DNA from: CAZISM01 sp964541895
GTDB taxonomy: Bacteria > Zhuqueibacterota > Zhuqueibacteria > Residuimicrobiales > Residuimicrobiaceae
Direction of reading: 5' to 3'
Length of the DNA stretch: 64,000 nucleotides
Assembly (NCBI GenBank): GCA_964541895.1
Contig: CAZISM010000002.1
Coordinates: 1 to 64,000, forward strand
Below are positions 1-9,438 of this stretch, in pieces. How positions within the stretch are numbered: the first letter of the stretch is position 1; every line of letters begins with the position of its first letter. The position numbers and the translations under genes were made by a program. The notes below the pieces were generated by a model. The model searched no databases and was not told the DNA's origin. It saw only the letters and a list, made by a program, of their open reading frames with translations.

Positions 1-3000
1 GATCTGGAAGCCATGGCGCGGGTTGGTATTGGCGAAGCGCTCATTGGCAATATTGTCGATCCTGATACGCCGCTGGGTGATGTCCCGCTGTTTTCTGAGC
101 GCTGGTTCGAGTTGACCGCGCACGCGATCACAGAAGCAAAACGTCTGGGTGTGAACATCAGCGTTTTCAATGGTCCTGGCTGGAGCCAATCAGGTGGTCC
201 CTGGATCACTCCGGAGAATGCCATGCGGTATGTGATCTCGTCGGAAACCCGTGTAAAGGGACCGATGAAATTCGAGGCAAAATTGCCGAAGCCTAAAGAA
301 CCGTTCCAGGACATTGCGGTGCTGGCCATGCCCTCACCAAAAAGTGACCGCGAGAGTATGCCCGCCCCTGAGGTCCGTTGTACTCCTCCGGTCGAGAACG
401 CGGCTCGGATGTTTGATGGCGATCTGGAAACCGATTGTCCTTTTCCAGCCGGTGCGGCGAGCAAAGACAAGCCACTGGTAATAGATATCGAGTCGACCAG
501 TCCCTTTACAGCGCGGAGCCTGGCCCTGCATCCGGGCAACGGTAACTTTACCGTTCAGTGTGAACTGGCCGTGGTCGAGCAGAACGGTACTGCACAAATA
601 GTCAAAACGTTCACTATGGATCGACGGGGTTTGGGAAGGCCGCAATACAGCATCAATGTGGGATTCATGATCAAGGGCGCCGTTGTGGTATCTTTTCCCG
701 CTGTTACTTCGCGACACTTTCGCCTTGTACTTTGCCATATGAGCGGAGATTTCATGAATCCTGACGGAAAGGGCGCTTTGGCTGAAATCGTCCTTTCCGG
801 CGCTGCCAGAGTGGAGCGCATCGTCGAAAAACAACTCGGCAAAGTGTTTCCAACACCGGAGCAGTTGCCGGATGTCTATATATGGCCATCGTCGCCGGAG
901 CCTGAGAGCCGTGATCTGGTTATAGCCCCAAATGAGATCCTCAATGTAACCGACCGGCTCGACGGCGACGGCGTTTTGCGATGGGATGTCCCCAAGGGCG
1001 AGTGGATAATAATGCGCACCGGCATGACCACCACGGGCGCTGTGAATCATCCTACCACGGATCAGGGCAGGGGGCTGGAATGTGACAAGATGAGCCGTCG
1101 CGCCATCGAGGCGCACTTTAACGGCTTTATGGCCCGCATTCTGGCGCGGATTCCGACGTCCGACCGCACGGCTCTCAAGCGAATCGTCATCGATAGCTAT
1201 GAAGTCGGCTCGCAGAACTGGACCGACGGCATGGACGAATCGTTCCGTACTGCCTTTGGTTATGATCCGCGGCCCTGGCTGCCGGTTCTCAGCGGACGCG
1301 TGATCGGCAGTGCAGAACAGTCTGACCGGTTTCTCTGGGATTTTCGTCGCCATGTGGCCGATCTCATCGCAGCCAACTATGTCGGCGGCCTGCGTGATAT
1401 CGCCAATAAAAACGGTCTGCGCTTATGGCTGGAAAATTATGGCCACTGGGGTTTTCCGGCCGAGTTCCTGCAATATGGCGGCCAGAGCAACGATCTGAGC
1501 GGGGAATTCTGGGTGCGTGAGAATTCTCCCGTATCCGGCAGCGGCGCTGAACTGCGCGCGGCCACATCGGCCGCGCATATTTACGGCAAGCAGGTTGTTT
1601 CTGCCGAAGCTTTTACCTCTGCCCGTTCCTTCATGGATGCGCCGGCCAATATCAAGCCTCTGGGCGACTGGGCCTATTGCCATGGCATCAACCATTTTGT
1701 ACTGCACGTCTATATTCTGCAACCCTGGCAGGATCGCAAACCAGGCGTCAACGCCTGGTTCGGCACCGAGTTCAACCGGCATAATACCTGGTTCGAAGAC
1801 TCTAAATCCTGGATCGATTATCTGCGGCGCTGCCATTTTATGCTGCAACAGGGCATCAACATGGCTGATGTAGCATATTTTATCGGCGAAGACGCACCGA
1901 AAATGATCGGCGGGCGTATACCCGAGTTGCCGGCCGGCTATGGCTATGATTATATCAATGCCGATGTGCTGTTCAATCGCGTCAAGGTGCATGAGGGTCG
2001 ACTCGTTTTGCCTGAAGGCACCTCCTACTCGCTGCTGGTCCTGCCGCCACGCGCCACCATGCGACCGGAAATGCTGGCCAGGATTTGCGATCTGGTCAGC
2101 CAGGGTGCGGTTGTGTTCGGGCCATCGCCGGATAAATCACCCAGTTTGCAGAACTATCCTGCTTGTGATGCACAGGTGCGCCGGTTGTCCGCCGAGCTAT
2201 GGGGTGATCTTGTACATGGCAGCGGCAAAGGGCTTGGCCAGCGCAGATTCAAGCACGGCACTGTTTTATATGGCGACGATCTGGCCGGTGCGTTGCGGCA
2301 ACTGGACGTTGAACCGGCCATCACCTGTCCGCAGGACATTCTCTGGAGCCATCGCCGGGATGGCGACACGGACATCTTTTTCCTCTCCAATCAGCAAGAC
2401 CGTTACAGACTGGCTGACATTTCTTTTCGCAGCCGCGGCCGAGTACCCGAGTTGTGGCATCCGGACAGCGGCGAAAGCGAGTCGCTTGTCTGGTTCGAAT
2501 CCAGCGGCAAACGGACGCGCATCCCCATCTCTTTTGATCCTTATGGATCGGTTTTCATCGTCTTTCGCAAGCCTGTGGACAAAACCAACGTTGTGCAGGT
2601 GAAACGTAACGAAAACCTGCTGCAGCCTGCTGAAGGGCGCTGTCCGGTTCGCCTGAGCAAAAGTGATGATGGCAGCCTCGTAGCTTTCGTCGACCAGGCC
2701 GGACAGTATACACTGGCAGGTGTTGACCATGCATTGAAAACCATCCAGGCAGAAAAGTTGCCTGCTCCGCAGCTTTTGCAGAATCAGTGGAAGCTGACGT
2801 TCCCAACAGAGGCGGGTCTGCAGCAAACGTTCGATCTGGCTGAACTAGGTTCATGGTCCGACCATCAGAACGAAGCGGTGCGTTTTTTTTCCGGGACTGC
2901 GACCTACGAGACGTCCCTGGTGATATCTCCCGACCTGTTAAAACCAGGGCGTCATCTAAGCCTGGATCTTGGCGATGTGCGTATTATGGCGCATGTATAC

Positions 3001-3264
3001 TTCAACGGCAAGGATCTCGGCGTATTGTGGAAAAAACCTTTTGCGGTAGATATCACCGCCGCCGTGAAACCTGGTCCTAACCGTCTGAGAATTGACATCA
3101 CCAACACCTGGTGGAACCGGTTGGTGGGGGAAGAAAAGTTGCCCCGCGAACAACGTAAAATTTTTACCACAGCGCCTTCGCGCGTCCCGCGTAAAGAACC
3201 GGTTCCTGCAGGATTGTTGGGGCCGGTGACGCTGCGGTTCGCAGAAAAATTCACCGTGAATTGA
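1..3264 (+). CDS. GH106-type alpha-L-rhamnosidase, 5' partial
   Basis: The reading frame is open from base 1, and the first residues (DLEAMARVGIGEAL) match residues inside the full-length paralog at 50711-53944, so the true start lies left of the window and the ATG at 13 is internal. GH106 enzymes remove terminal alpha-L-rhamnose from rhamnose-rich glycans. Family-type blocks are visible: FNGPGWSQSGGPW near the front, the acidic block DSYEVGSQNWTDG followed by GYDPRPWLPVLSG, then LENYGHWGFPAEF and SGEFW. The C-terminus is a beta-sandwich ending NTWWNRLVGE...GLLGPVTL, as in the paralog. About 40-60 residues including the export signal are missing. A WbsX-like gene follows after 78 bases. Family assignment is firm; the exact linkage is not known. 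Confidence 0.88.
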   Translation, partial: DLEAMARVGIGEALIGNIVDPDTPLGDVPLFSERWFELTAHAITEAKRLGVNISVFNGPGWSQSGGPWITPENAMRYVISSETRVKGPMKFEAKLPKPKEPFQDIAVLAMPSPKSDRESMPAPEVRCTPPVENAARMFDGDLETDCPFPAGAASKDKPLVIDIESTSPFTARSLALHPGNGNFTVQCELAVVEQNGTAQIVKTFTMDRRGLGRPQYSINVGFMIKGAVVVSFPAVTSRHFRLVLCHMSGDFMNPDGKGALAEIVLSGAARVERIVEKQLGKVFPTPEQLPDVYIWPSSPEPESRDLVIAPNEILNVTDRLDGDGVLRWDVPKGEWIIMRTGMTTTGAVNHPTTDQGRGLECDKMSRRAIEAHFNGFMARILARIPTSDRTALKRIVIDSYEVGSQNWTDGMDESFRTAFGYDPRPWLPVLSGRVIGSAEQSDRFLWDFRRHVADLIAANYVGGLRDIANKNGLRLWLENYGHWGFPAEFLQYGGQSNDLSGEFWVRENSPVSGSGAELRAATSAAHIYGKQVVSAEAFTSARSFMDAPANIKPLGDWAYCHGINHFVLHVYILQPWQDRKPGVNAWFGTEFNRHNTWFEDSKSWIDYLRRCHFMLQQGINMADVAYFIGEDAPKMIGGRIPELPAGYGYDYINADVLFNRVKVHEGRLVLPEGTSYSLLVLPPRATMRPEMLARICDLVSQGAVVFGPSPDKSPSLQNYPACDAQVRRLSAELWGDLVHGSGKGLGQRRFKHGTVLYGDDLAGALRQLDVEPAITCPQDILWSHRRDGDTDIFFLSNQQDRYRLADISFRSRGRVPELWHPDSGESESLVWFESSGKRTRIPISFDPYGSVFIVFRKPVDKTNVVQVKRNENLLQPAEGRCPVRLSKSDDGSLVAFVDQAGQYTLAGVDHALKTIQAEKLPAPQLLQNQWKLTFPTEAGLQQTFDLAELGSWSDHQNEAVRFFSGTATYETSLVISPDLLKPGRHLSLDLGDVRIMAHVYFNGKDLGVLWKKPFAVDITAAVKPGPNRLRIDITNTWWNRLVGEEKLPREQRKIFTTAPSRVPRKEPVPAGLLGPVTLRFAEKFTVN

Positions 3265-3342
3265 AACGGCGTTATGGCTGTTGGCTGGTGAGGACCCTCA
3301 CCGGGAGGGTGAAAGAGTGAATTTAATCAAGGAGTATTGATC

Positions 3343-4499
3343 ATGAAACGTTTACAGTCAAAAAGTATGGTTTTGCTGGCTCTCTGCGGATTTTTCTTCA
3401 CGGCCGTTCACGTGCTGGGGCAGAGCAAAAAAGGTTCGGCTCCGAAAGCGGCAAAACACTATGATGTAGCCGCTTTTGTCTGGCCTTCCTATCATCCGGA
3501 CGATCGGGCTAAGGTGTTCTGGCCGGATGGCATTGGTGAGTGGCAGACCGTGATCAGCAACAAGCCCAAGTACGAAGGCCATGAACAGCCCCGCTATCCA
3601 TTGTGGGGATATATCAATGAGGCGGATCCGTATGTAGCCGAGATGGAGATCAACGCCGCTGCCGACCACGGCGTCAATGTTTTTATCTTCGACTGGTACT
3701 GGTACGATGGCATGCCTTATCTGGAAGGGCATTTGAACGACGGCTATCTGAAAGCGCGGAACAACGACCGGGTCAAGTTTTACCTGATGTGGGCGAACCA
3801 CGATGTCAGTCTCGCCTGGGACAAACGCAATGCAGATGACGCGTTCGGCAGAAAAAACAAGGCACTCATCTGGAAGGGCGGCATCGACCGGCCTGAATTT
3901 GAAAAAATCTGTCACCGGTTCATTGAAAAATATTTTTCCCATCCTTCCTATTATAAAATAGACGGCAAGCCGGTGTTCATGTTATATGAATTGCAGACCT
4001 TTATTCAAGGAATTGGCGGCATCAAGGAAGCGAAAGACGCGTTGGACTGGTTCAGGGAGCAGGTTAAAAAGGCGGGCTTCAAGGGGCTCGAGCTGCAATT
4101 ATCCATGCGCAAGGATTCGGACAAGAGTCTGTCGGCCGTCCCTGGCGATAATATCGGCACACAAAAAGCAGTGGTGCAGCAGCTGGGGTTCAATTCCCTG
4201 ACCCATTACCAGTTCGTTCATTTTACCAATGTGCACAGGGACTATAACGAGGCTATGAAGGATGTGGTGGCGGACTGGAATTCTATTTCCAACAGCTACA
4301 CCGCGAAATACTATCCCCATGTCTCAGTCGGCTGGGATGCCAGTCCGAGAGCGCATCGTTATATTGGCGCGGTCATGAAAAACAACACACCGGAAAATTT
4401 TCAAAAAGCGCTCCTCCAGGCAAAGGAATTTATCGATGCGCATCCGGACCAGGCGCCCCTGATCACCGTCAACAGCTGGAACGAATGGACCGAGACCAG
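3343..4499 (+). CDS. Secreted WbsX/GH99-like glycoside hydrolase, 3' end lost in gap
   Basis: I chose ATG 3343 because AAGGAG lies 8 bases upstream; the in-frame TTG at 3337 overlaps that site. A signal peptide (residues 1-28, ending VHVLGQ) precedes a single catalytic-type domain. Diagnostic WbsX/GH99-like motifs are GHEQPRYPLWGY, FDWYWYDG, KFYLMWANHD, HPSYYKIDGKPV and the C-terminal NSWNEWTET. The frame runs into an assembly gap at 4500. The close paralog at 14491-15714 shows that about 22 residues (YLQP...YGYGYLQAV and a tail) are missing, so the gene is complete in nature. The apparent fusion to the downstream transporter is an artefact of reading through N. Substrate unknown; the family is related to endo-alpha-mannosidases. 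Confidence 0.85.
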
Positions 4500-4599
4500 N
4501 NNNNNNNNNNNNNNNNNNNNNNNNNNNNNNNNNNNNNNNNNNNNNNNNNNNNNNNNNNNNNNNNNNNNNNNNNNNNNNNNNNNNNNNNNNNNNNNNNNN
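4500..4599. other. Assembly gap (100 N) of unknown true length
   Basis: Exactly 100 N separate the WbsX-like gene from the MFS gene. The flanks do not overlap. The missing pieces (about 22 codons of the first gene, an intergenic space and about 50-70 codons of the transporter) need several hundred bases, so 100 is a placeholder. A further small gene could be hidden here. Confidence 0.97.
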
Positions 4600-5685
4600 G
4601 CGCTTTTTGAAATTCCCACGGCTCGGTGGGCCGATCGCCTGGGAACGCGCAGTGTGCTGACCCGCATCGTCACCTGGTGGTCCTGTTTCACCATGGCCAC
4701 AGCCGCTGCCATGAATTTCGGCTATCTGCTGATCGTGCGCTTTTTATTCGGCGCCGGCGAGGCCGGCGCCTGGCCTTCGGTTACCAGCACCTTTTCGCGC
4801 TGGATACCGGCCAAGGAGCGCGGCACGATCCAGGGGATCTTTTTCGCCGGTGCGCATCTTGCCGGCGGGATCACGCCGCTGCTGGTCACCTTGTTGTTAA
4901 GCTATATGCATTGGCGCATGATTTTTGTGGTGTTCGGATTGTTGGGATTCGTCTGGGCTGCTGCCTGGTTTTGGTGGTACCGCGACGATCCCAGCCGGCA
5001 CCCCAAGGTAAACGCCGCCGAACTGAATCAGATTGTTGCCGGCCGTCGAACAGCCGAAAGCCATCATGCCGGTTGGTCTTACTGGCGTCGCCTTTTCGGC
5101 CATCGCAATACCTGGTCGCTTTGTCTCATGTATATTGCCAATGTCTATGCGTTCTACTTTTGCATCACCTGGTTTCCAACGTATCTGGAAAAACAGTATG
5201 GCGTCACCAGGGCCATGTTGGGGCTTTTAGCCGGAATGCCCTTGATGCTGAGCGTGTTGGGCGACCTCTTTGGCGGTGTCGTCACCGACAGATTGTCACG
5301 CCGCTTCGGTCTGCGTATCGGCCGATCAGGCCTTGGCATTGCCGCCTATTTGCTGGCCGCTTCGGCCATGTTTATGGCGGCCATGGCTGAGCAGCCTTTA
5401 CTCGCGACCGTTGCCATCTCGGTGGCTGTGGCTGCAGGGATGTTTACTCTTGGTGCGGCCTGGGGAACCTGCCTGGATATAGGCGGCCGTCATGCCGGCG
5501 TGGTCAGCGCCACGATGAATACGGCGGGGAATCTCGGCGGTATTCTCAGTCCGATCCTTGCGGTTTTCGTCAAGGATCTGTTTCATACCTGGAATGCGCC
5601 GCTGGTACTCATGGCCTGTTTGTTCCTGATTGGCGCTATGGGCTGGAGCATGATCGATCCGCGCCGCCAGGTGTTTGATGAATAG
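4600..5685 (+). CDS. MFS transporter, anion:cation symporter (sugar-acid) type, 5' partial
   Basis: The visible frame begins in the loop after TM2 (EIPTARWADRLGTRSVLTR, the MFS loop 2-3 signature) and continues with about ten membrane segments. Typical features of the ACS branch (hexuronate, glucarate, galactonate, rhamnonate carriers) are RFLFGAGEAGAWPS, FSRWIPAKERGTIQGIFFAGAHLGG-like helix 4-5 sequence, and the central loop WYRDDPSRHPKVNAAEL. It would import monomeric sugar acids across the inner membrane by proton symport. The start and roughly two helices lie in the gap. It is followed by a PfkB kinase after 111 bases. Substrate class is inferred from subfamily resemblance and neighbours. 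Confidence 0.85.
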   Translation, partial: ALFEIPTARWADRLGTRSVLTRIVTWWSCFTMATAAAMNFGYLLIVRFLFGAGEAGAWPSVTSTFSRWIPAKERGTIQGIFFAGAHLAGGITPLLVTLLLSYMHWRMIFVVFGLLGFVWAAAWFWWYRDDPSRHPKVNAAELNQIVAGRRTAESHHAGWSYWRRLFGHRNTWSLCLMYIANVYAFYFCITWFPTYLEKQYGVTRAMLGLLAGMPLMLSVLGDLFGGVVTDRLSRRFGLRIGRSGLGIAAYLLAASAMFMAAMAEQPLLATVAISVAVAAGMFTLGAAWGTCLDIGGRHAGVVSATMNTAGNLGGILSPILAVFVKDLFHTWNAPLVLMACLFLIGAMGWSMIDPRRQVFDE

Positions 5686-5723
5686 TGCCTTGATAATTGC
5701 TTTTGCGCAACACAATAGAAATT

Positions 5724-5748
5724 GTCGAACATCTCACAGATGTCCGAC
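5724..5748. promoter_or_regulatory. Imperfect inverted repeat, copy 1 of a shared intergenic element
   Basis: Arms 5724-5734 and 5738-5748 pair over 11 bases with one mismatch around a 3-base loop. The surrounding stretch (TTGATAATT, then GCGCAA, then the hairpin, then TTGATT...TATCCGG and GGGATTGG) recurs in the same order at 6893-6980. It sits after the transporter and before the kinase. It could be an attenuating hairpin, an operator or a terminator; no T-run follows. Confidence 0.5.
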
Positions 5749-5796
5749 GGTTGATTTAGGTTTATCCGGCGTAGGGATTGGTCACGGAGAAAATGA

Positions 5797-6888
5797 ATGA
5801 GCAAGGTTATTACGTTTGGTGAAATCATGGGCCGGATCGCCATGCCAGACATGCTGCGTTTTCAGCAGGCTTGGCCAGGATCGCTGCAAGCTCTGTTTGC
5901 CGGAGCAGAAGCCACTGTGGCGGCCTCTATCGCATATCTGGGCGGTGAAGCCGCGTTTGTCACCGCTCTGCCGCAACATGCCATTGCCGATGCCTGTATA
6001 GCAAACCTTCGGGCTATGGGTATTGACACGCGGCACATCCTGCGCACAAAAAAAGGTCGGCTCGGACTCTATTTTCTGGAAACAGGGGCTAATCAGCGTT
6101 CAGGCAATGTCATCTATGATCGCGAGGGCTCGTCTGTTTCGCAGACCCCAGCGGCGGCGTACCCCTGGACACAGATTTTCACAGGTGCCGACTGGTTCCA
6201 TATATCCGGAATAACTCCGGCGATATCGGCTATTGCCAGCGAAGCGGCATTGGCGGCAGTGCGCACGGCCAAAGAGAAGGGAGTCACGGTTTCCTGTGAC
6301 CTGAATTTCCGGCGCAAGTTGTGGAACTGGGATCCGCCTACCCATCCGCGCGATTTGGCGGAGAAAACCATGCGTAGGATTCTGCCTTATGTGGATGTCG
6401 TGATCGGCAATGAAGAGGATGCGGCAGAAGTGTTAGACATTCACGCCGCGGACACGGACGTGCAGTCCGGCAGGGTCGCGGGCGATCAGTATCCGTCGGT
6501 GGCTCGTGAAATCGTAAAACAATTCCCGCAGGTCACGCACGTCGCGATCACGCTGCGAGAGAGCATCTCAGCGTCGCATAACAACTGGGGTGCGTTGCTG
6601 TATGAAGCCGTCACTGACCGCTGCTATTTCGCGCCGTGGCGCGACAGCCGTTATCAGTCCTATCAAATCACCCACATCGTTGACCGCGTCGGCGCCGGCG
6701 ACGCGTTTGCCGCAGGGCTGATCTTTGCCCGGTTGACACAAGAGCTGAGTGATCCGCAAACAGCTCTTTCCTTCGCGGTGGCCGCATCCTGTCTGGCGCA
6801 CTCGATCAGCGGTGATTTTAATTTCTCCAACCGAACGGAAATTGAGGCATTGATGAAAGGCAGGGGATCAGGGCGCGTGGTACGTTAG
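5797..6888 (+). CDS. PfkB-family sugar kinase, 2-keto-3-deoxygluconate kinase type
   Basis: A 363-residue cytoplasmic ribokinase-fold enzyme. It would phosphorylate a keto-deoxy sugar acid (KDG by analogy) with ATP. The N-terminus ITFGEIMGRI is the family's first strand. AGAEATVAASIAYLGG matches the first PfkB signature with Ala in place of the usual second Gly-Asn. DRVGAGDAFAAG (residues 296-307) is the second signature, with D302 as the catalytic base and the GAGD anion hole. CDLNFRRKLWNW is the strand typical of KDG kinases. The start at 5797 follows GGAG at 5786-5789. Neighbours (sugar-acid transporter before, aldolase after) support a uronate or deoxy-keto-acid role. Substrate is inferred. 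Confidence 0.85.
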   Translation: MSKVITFGEIMGRIAMPDMLRFQQAWPGSLQALFAGAEATVAASIAYLGGEAAFVTALPQHAIADACIANLRAMGIDTRHILRTKKGRLGLYFLETGANQRSGNVIYDREGSSVSQTPAAAYPWTQIFTGADWFHISGITPAISAIASEAALAAVRTAKEKGVTVSCDLNFRRKLWNWDPPTHPRDLAEKTMRRILPYVDVVIGNEEDAAEVLDIHAADTDVQSGRVAGDQYPSVAREIVKQFPQVTHVAITLRESISASHNNWGALLYEAVTDRCYFAPWRDSRYQSYQITHIVDRVGAGDAFAAGLIFARLTQELSDPQTALSFAVAASCLAHSISGDFNFSNRTEIEALMKGRGSGRVVR

Positions 6889-6924
6889 TATTTGATAATT
6901 TGGCTCTGGCGCAAAACGACTGGA

Positions 6925-6956
6925 AAATGTCCGACATCTTGAGGTGTCGGACATTT
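6925..6956. promoter_or_regulatory. Strong inverted repeat, copy 2 of the shared intergenic element
   Basis: Arms 6925-6936 and 6945-6956 are a perfect 12-base inverted repeat, extendable to 14 pairs with one G-U, around a TTGA loop. The core TGTCCGAC is shared with the hairpin at 5724-5748, and flanking words are shared too. It lies between the PfkB kinase and the BNR propeller gene. No T-tract follows, so it is either a non-canonical terminator or a regulatory site. Confidence 0.6.
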
Positions 6957-7003
6957 GATTCCGGTCTATCCGGGTTGGGAGTCATTCATCTAAAGAGGCG
7001 TTC

Positions 7004-8275
7004 ATGCACAACCTTGTCATAGTCGTATTGATCTGCGCCGCTGTCGTAGCGGGTGGGAGTCGTACAGAATTTTCGGCGCCCCCTACGCCTGATTTAATGC
7101 GCTGGTTGGGACTCGATATAACCGATGCACCACTCGCTAAATACCAAAATCCTGTCGATCCGGCCTTGCTGGCGCCGCCGATCAACACGGCGCCCGGACT
7201 TGAATACGCCGACAGCGCGCGCATTTTCCAGGGCATTCCGGCATTGGAGCGCGCCCACAATGGCCGGCTGTGGGCTGCCTGGTATGCGGGCAGACATGAT
7301 GAGCCGGGTGAAGGACCGGGCAATTATGTGGTGCTGGTAACCAGCGGGGATGATGCTAAAACCTGGTCTGAACCCAAGGTTCTCATTGATCCCTTGGGTG
7401 ATGTGCGTGCTTATGACGAAACGCTTTGGCTTGATCCGCAGGGACGTCTCTGGCTCTTTTGGGCGCAATCGTATCAATGGTGGGATGGCCGCTCCGGTGT
7501 GTGGTGCATCGTAACAGAGAATCCTGGTGACCCTACGCCCCACTGGTCCGTTCCGCGTCGTCTCTGCGACGGCATCATGATGAACAAACCTACTGTACTG
7601 AAAAATGGCGACTGGCTTTTACCTGTCTCCGTCTGGGACTTTCCCGCAGACAAGCGCACTCCTGAAATGTACCGACACGATCTCGAAGATGGAATTGGAG
7701 CCAAGGTGATCATCTCGCGTGATCGCGGCATGACCTTTTCCGTGCTGGGCAAAACGCGCAGTCCGGCGCCCAATGCCGATGAGCATATGATCGTGGAACG
7801 CCGCGACGGCAGCTTGTGGATGCTCATTCGCACCAATGCCGGTATTGCCGAAAGCATGTCCACCGATGCCGGCAAGACCTGGACGCCGGCACAACCATCC
7901 AGCATTCCTCATCTCGTCTCCCGATTTTTCATCCGGCGATTGAACTCGGGCAGGCTGCTTCTGGTCAAGCACGTGCCGCCTCCTGATAAGGCGAATATCC
8001 GTATGAACCTGACCGCTTTTCTCAGCGATGATGACGGCCGCACCTGGAAAGGCGGTCTGATGCTGGATGATCGGGCCGGCGTGTCCTATCCCGATGGCGT
8101 CCAGGATAAAAATGGCATGATCCGCATTATATATGATTACATGCGTGACAAGGACAAGATGATTCTCATGGCTGAGTTCAGTGAAAAAGATGTTTTAGCC
8201 GGCAAACCCTCCAACACGACGCGGTTGCGGATTCTGGTCAATCAAGCCAGCGGGAATAGGCTGATCAAACAATAG
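7004..8275 (+). CDS. Secreted sialidase-fold (BNR) beta-propeller glycosidase or lyase
   Basis: A 423-residue single-propeller protein with a signal peptide (residues 1-18). Four Asp-box-like repeats are visible: TSGDDAKTWSEP, SRDRGMTFS, STDAGKTWTP and SDDDGRTWKGG. The subfamily block GIPALERAHNGRLWAAWYAG stands where true sialidases have YRIP, so the first arginine of the sialidase triad is not in its usual place. MNKPTVL, HMIVERRDGSLWML and FFIRRLNSGRLLLVKH are repeated in the propellers at 15840 and 24355, marking a local paralog family. Such BNR proteins include GH33-type hydrolases and rhamnosyl-glucuronate lyases; which activity applies here cannot be told. AGAGG precedes the ATG. Confidence 0.78.
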   Translation: MHNLVIVVLICAAVVAGGSRTEFSAPPTPDLMRWLGLDITDAPLAKYQNPVDPALLAPPINTAPGLEYADSARIFQGIPALERAHNGRLWAAWYAGRHDEPGEGPGNYVVLVTSGDDAKTWSEPKVLIDPLGDVRAYDETLWLDPQGRLWLFWAQSYQWWDGRSGVWCIVTENPGDPTPHWSVPRRLCDGIMMNKPTVLKNGDWLLPVSVWDFPADKRTPEMYRHDLEDGIGAKVIISRDRGMTFSVLGKTRSPAPNADEHMIVERRDGSLWMLIRTNAGIAESMSTDAGKTWTPAQPSSIPHLVSRFFIRRLNSGRLLLVKHVPPPDKANIRMNLTAFLSDDDGRTWKGGLMLDDRAGVSYPDGVQDKNGMIRIIYDYMRDKDKMILMAEFSEKDVLAGKPSNTTRLRILVNQASGNRLIKQ

Positions 8276-8320
8276 AACGGTATTGTGGACAAAGGTACTT
8301 CTGACTTGCGTAAAGACACG

Positions 8321-9406
8321 ATGAACCATCGCAGCGCCATTTATTACTGGAAATGCGATCGACCTGCCGCATTTCATGGAACGGCTGAGAACCTGAGTCG
8401 CGACGGGTATAAGAGTCTGCTCACTACTATATTACAGGAGTTTTTCTCCTGCCAAACCATCGTATTGCGTCCGGCGGCGAGTCAAGGCAATCATATCACT
8501 TGGTTGGCGTCCGTTAATGGCAAAGAGTTTTTCGTACGTCTTGAGGATGGACCGGAACAGGACGATTACATTGAAGTCGAATCACGGTTGTTGATCGAGT
8601 TGCCGGCGCTGGCGGTGCCGGTACCACGAATGTTTAGCGTAGATGCCAGTCGGCAGCGCGTTCCCTTTGCCTGGCAGGTGCTGGAGTACATCACGTATCC
8701 AGACCTGAACCATCTCCACAAACTTGGCCTGCTTGATCCAGCGAAGGTGGCCGATCGCATCGGCAGCGCTGTAGCGGCCTGGCAAGCGATGCAGCCTGCC
8801 GGCTTTGGTCCGTTCGATCCAGCTATTCTGCAAAAGGAGAAGCGGCTGCAAGGTTTTCATCAGAGCTATGAGGATTACTTTTTTCTCCACCTTGATCGTC
8901 ATCTGCAGTTTCTTGTCGACCGCAGTTTTCTGTCCATACAAGAGACGGAGGAGATCAAGACGGAAATCCGGCGCCATGGCGACCTCCTCTCTCTGGAGAG
9001 TGGCTGTCTCGTCCATAAAGACCTGGCACTCTGGAACATCCTCGGCACCGAGAAAGCCATCGCCGCGTTCATTGACTGGGATGATGCGATTTGCGGAGAT
9101 GCGATGGACGATCTCTCCTTGCTCGGCTGTTTTTACGACGGTGCTGTTCTGAAACGTGCGTTACAGGGCTATACGTCGGTTCGGCCGCTGCCGAGTGAAT
9201 ATCGTCGAAGATTTTGGCTGCACCTTTTGCGCAATATGATTGTCAAGTCGGTCATCCGGATCGGCGCAGGCTATTTCGATCGCAGCGACCGATTCTTTTT
9301 GATCGGCGCCGGCGGCACGGGTGCTGATTTAAAAGCGTTCACCCGCCAACGCCTTGGAGCCGCGCTAAACGGTCTGCGTGAGGGCCGGGCGATTGCGAAG
9401 CTATAA
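8321..9406 (+). CDS. APH-fold small-molecule kinase
   Basis: A 361-residue cytoplasmic protein of the aminoglycoside phosphotransferase / fructosamine kinase / choline kinase fold. The catalytic loop is HKDLALWN (H232, D234, N239 counted from ATG 8321), and the metal-binding block is FIDWDDA (D252, D254, D255). Members phosphorylate sugars, amino alcohols or antibiotics with ATP. Its place between a BNR propeller, a KDG-type kinase and an aldolase suggests a sugar or sugar-amine substrate rather than resistance; this is inference. The start is uncertain: GTG 8285 would add 12 residues, and neither start has a strong ribosome site. It begins 45 bases after the propeller gene and ends 32 bases before the aldolase, so the three are probably co-transcribed. 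Confidence 0.75.
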   Translation: MNHRSAIYYWKCDRPAAFHGTAENLSRDGYKSLLTTILQEFFSCQTIVLRPAASQGNHITWLASVNGKEFFVRLEDGPEQDDYIEVESRLLIELPALAVPVPRMFSVDASRQRVPFAWQVLEYITYPDLNHLHKLGLLDPAKVADRIGSAVAAWQAMQPAGFGPFDPAILQKEKRLQGFHQSYEDYFFLHLDRHLQFLVDRSFLSIQETEEIKTEIRRHGDLLSLESGCLVHKDLALWNILGTEKAIAAFIDWDDAICGDAMDDLSLLGCFYDGAVLKRALQGYTSVRPLPSEYRRRFWLHLLRNMIVKSVIRIGAGYFDRSDRFFLIGAGGTGADLKAFTRQRLGAALNGLREGRAIAKL

Positions 9407-9438
9407 CCGTTTAAACGGAGATCACTCTGCACACGAAC

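Noticed and set aside
334..1353. A 339-codon minus-strand frame
   Set aside because: Antisense shadow of the GH106 gene, whose plus-strand translation matches its paralog along its whole length.
3294..3310. A small inverted repeat (ACCCTC/GAGGGT) after the first GH106 gene
   Set aside because: Only six pairs and no T-run; too weak to call as a terminator.
3337..5685. A single 782-residue frame joining a WbsX-like protein to a transporter
   Set aside because: It exists only because 100 N translate without a stop; both halves match separate protein families and the paralog at 14491 ends normally.
8321..9406. Antibiotic-resistance reading of the APH-fold gene
   Set aside because: The fold is shared with sugar and choline kinases, and the gene lies inside a sugar-catabolic run, so resistance is not supported.
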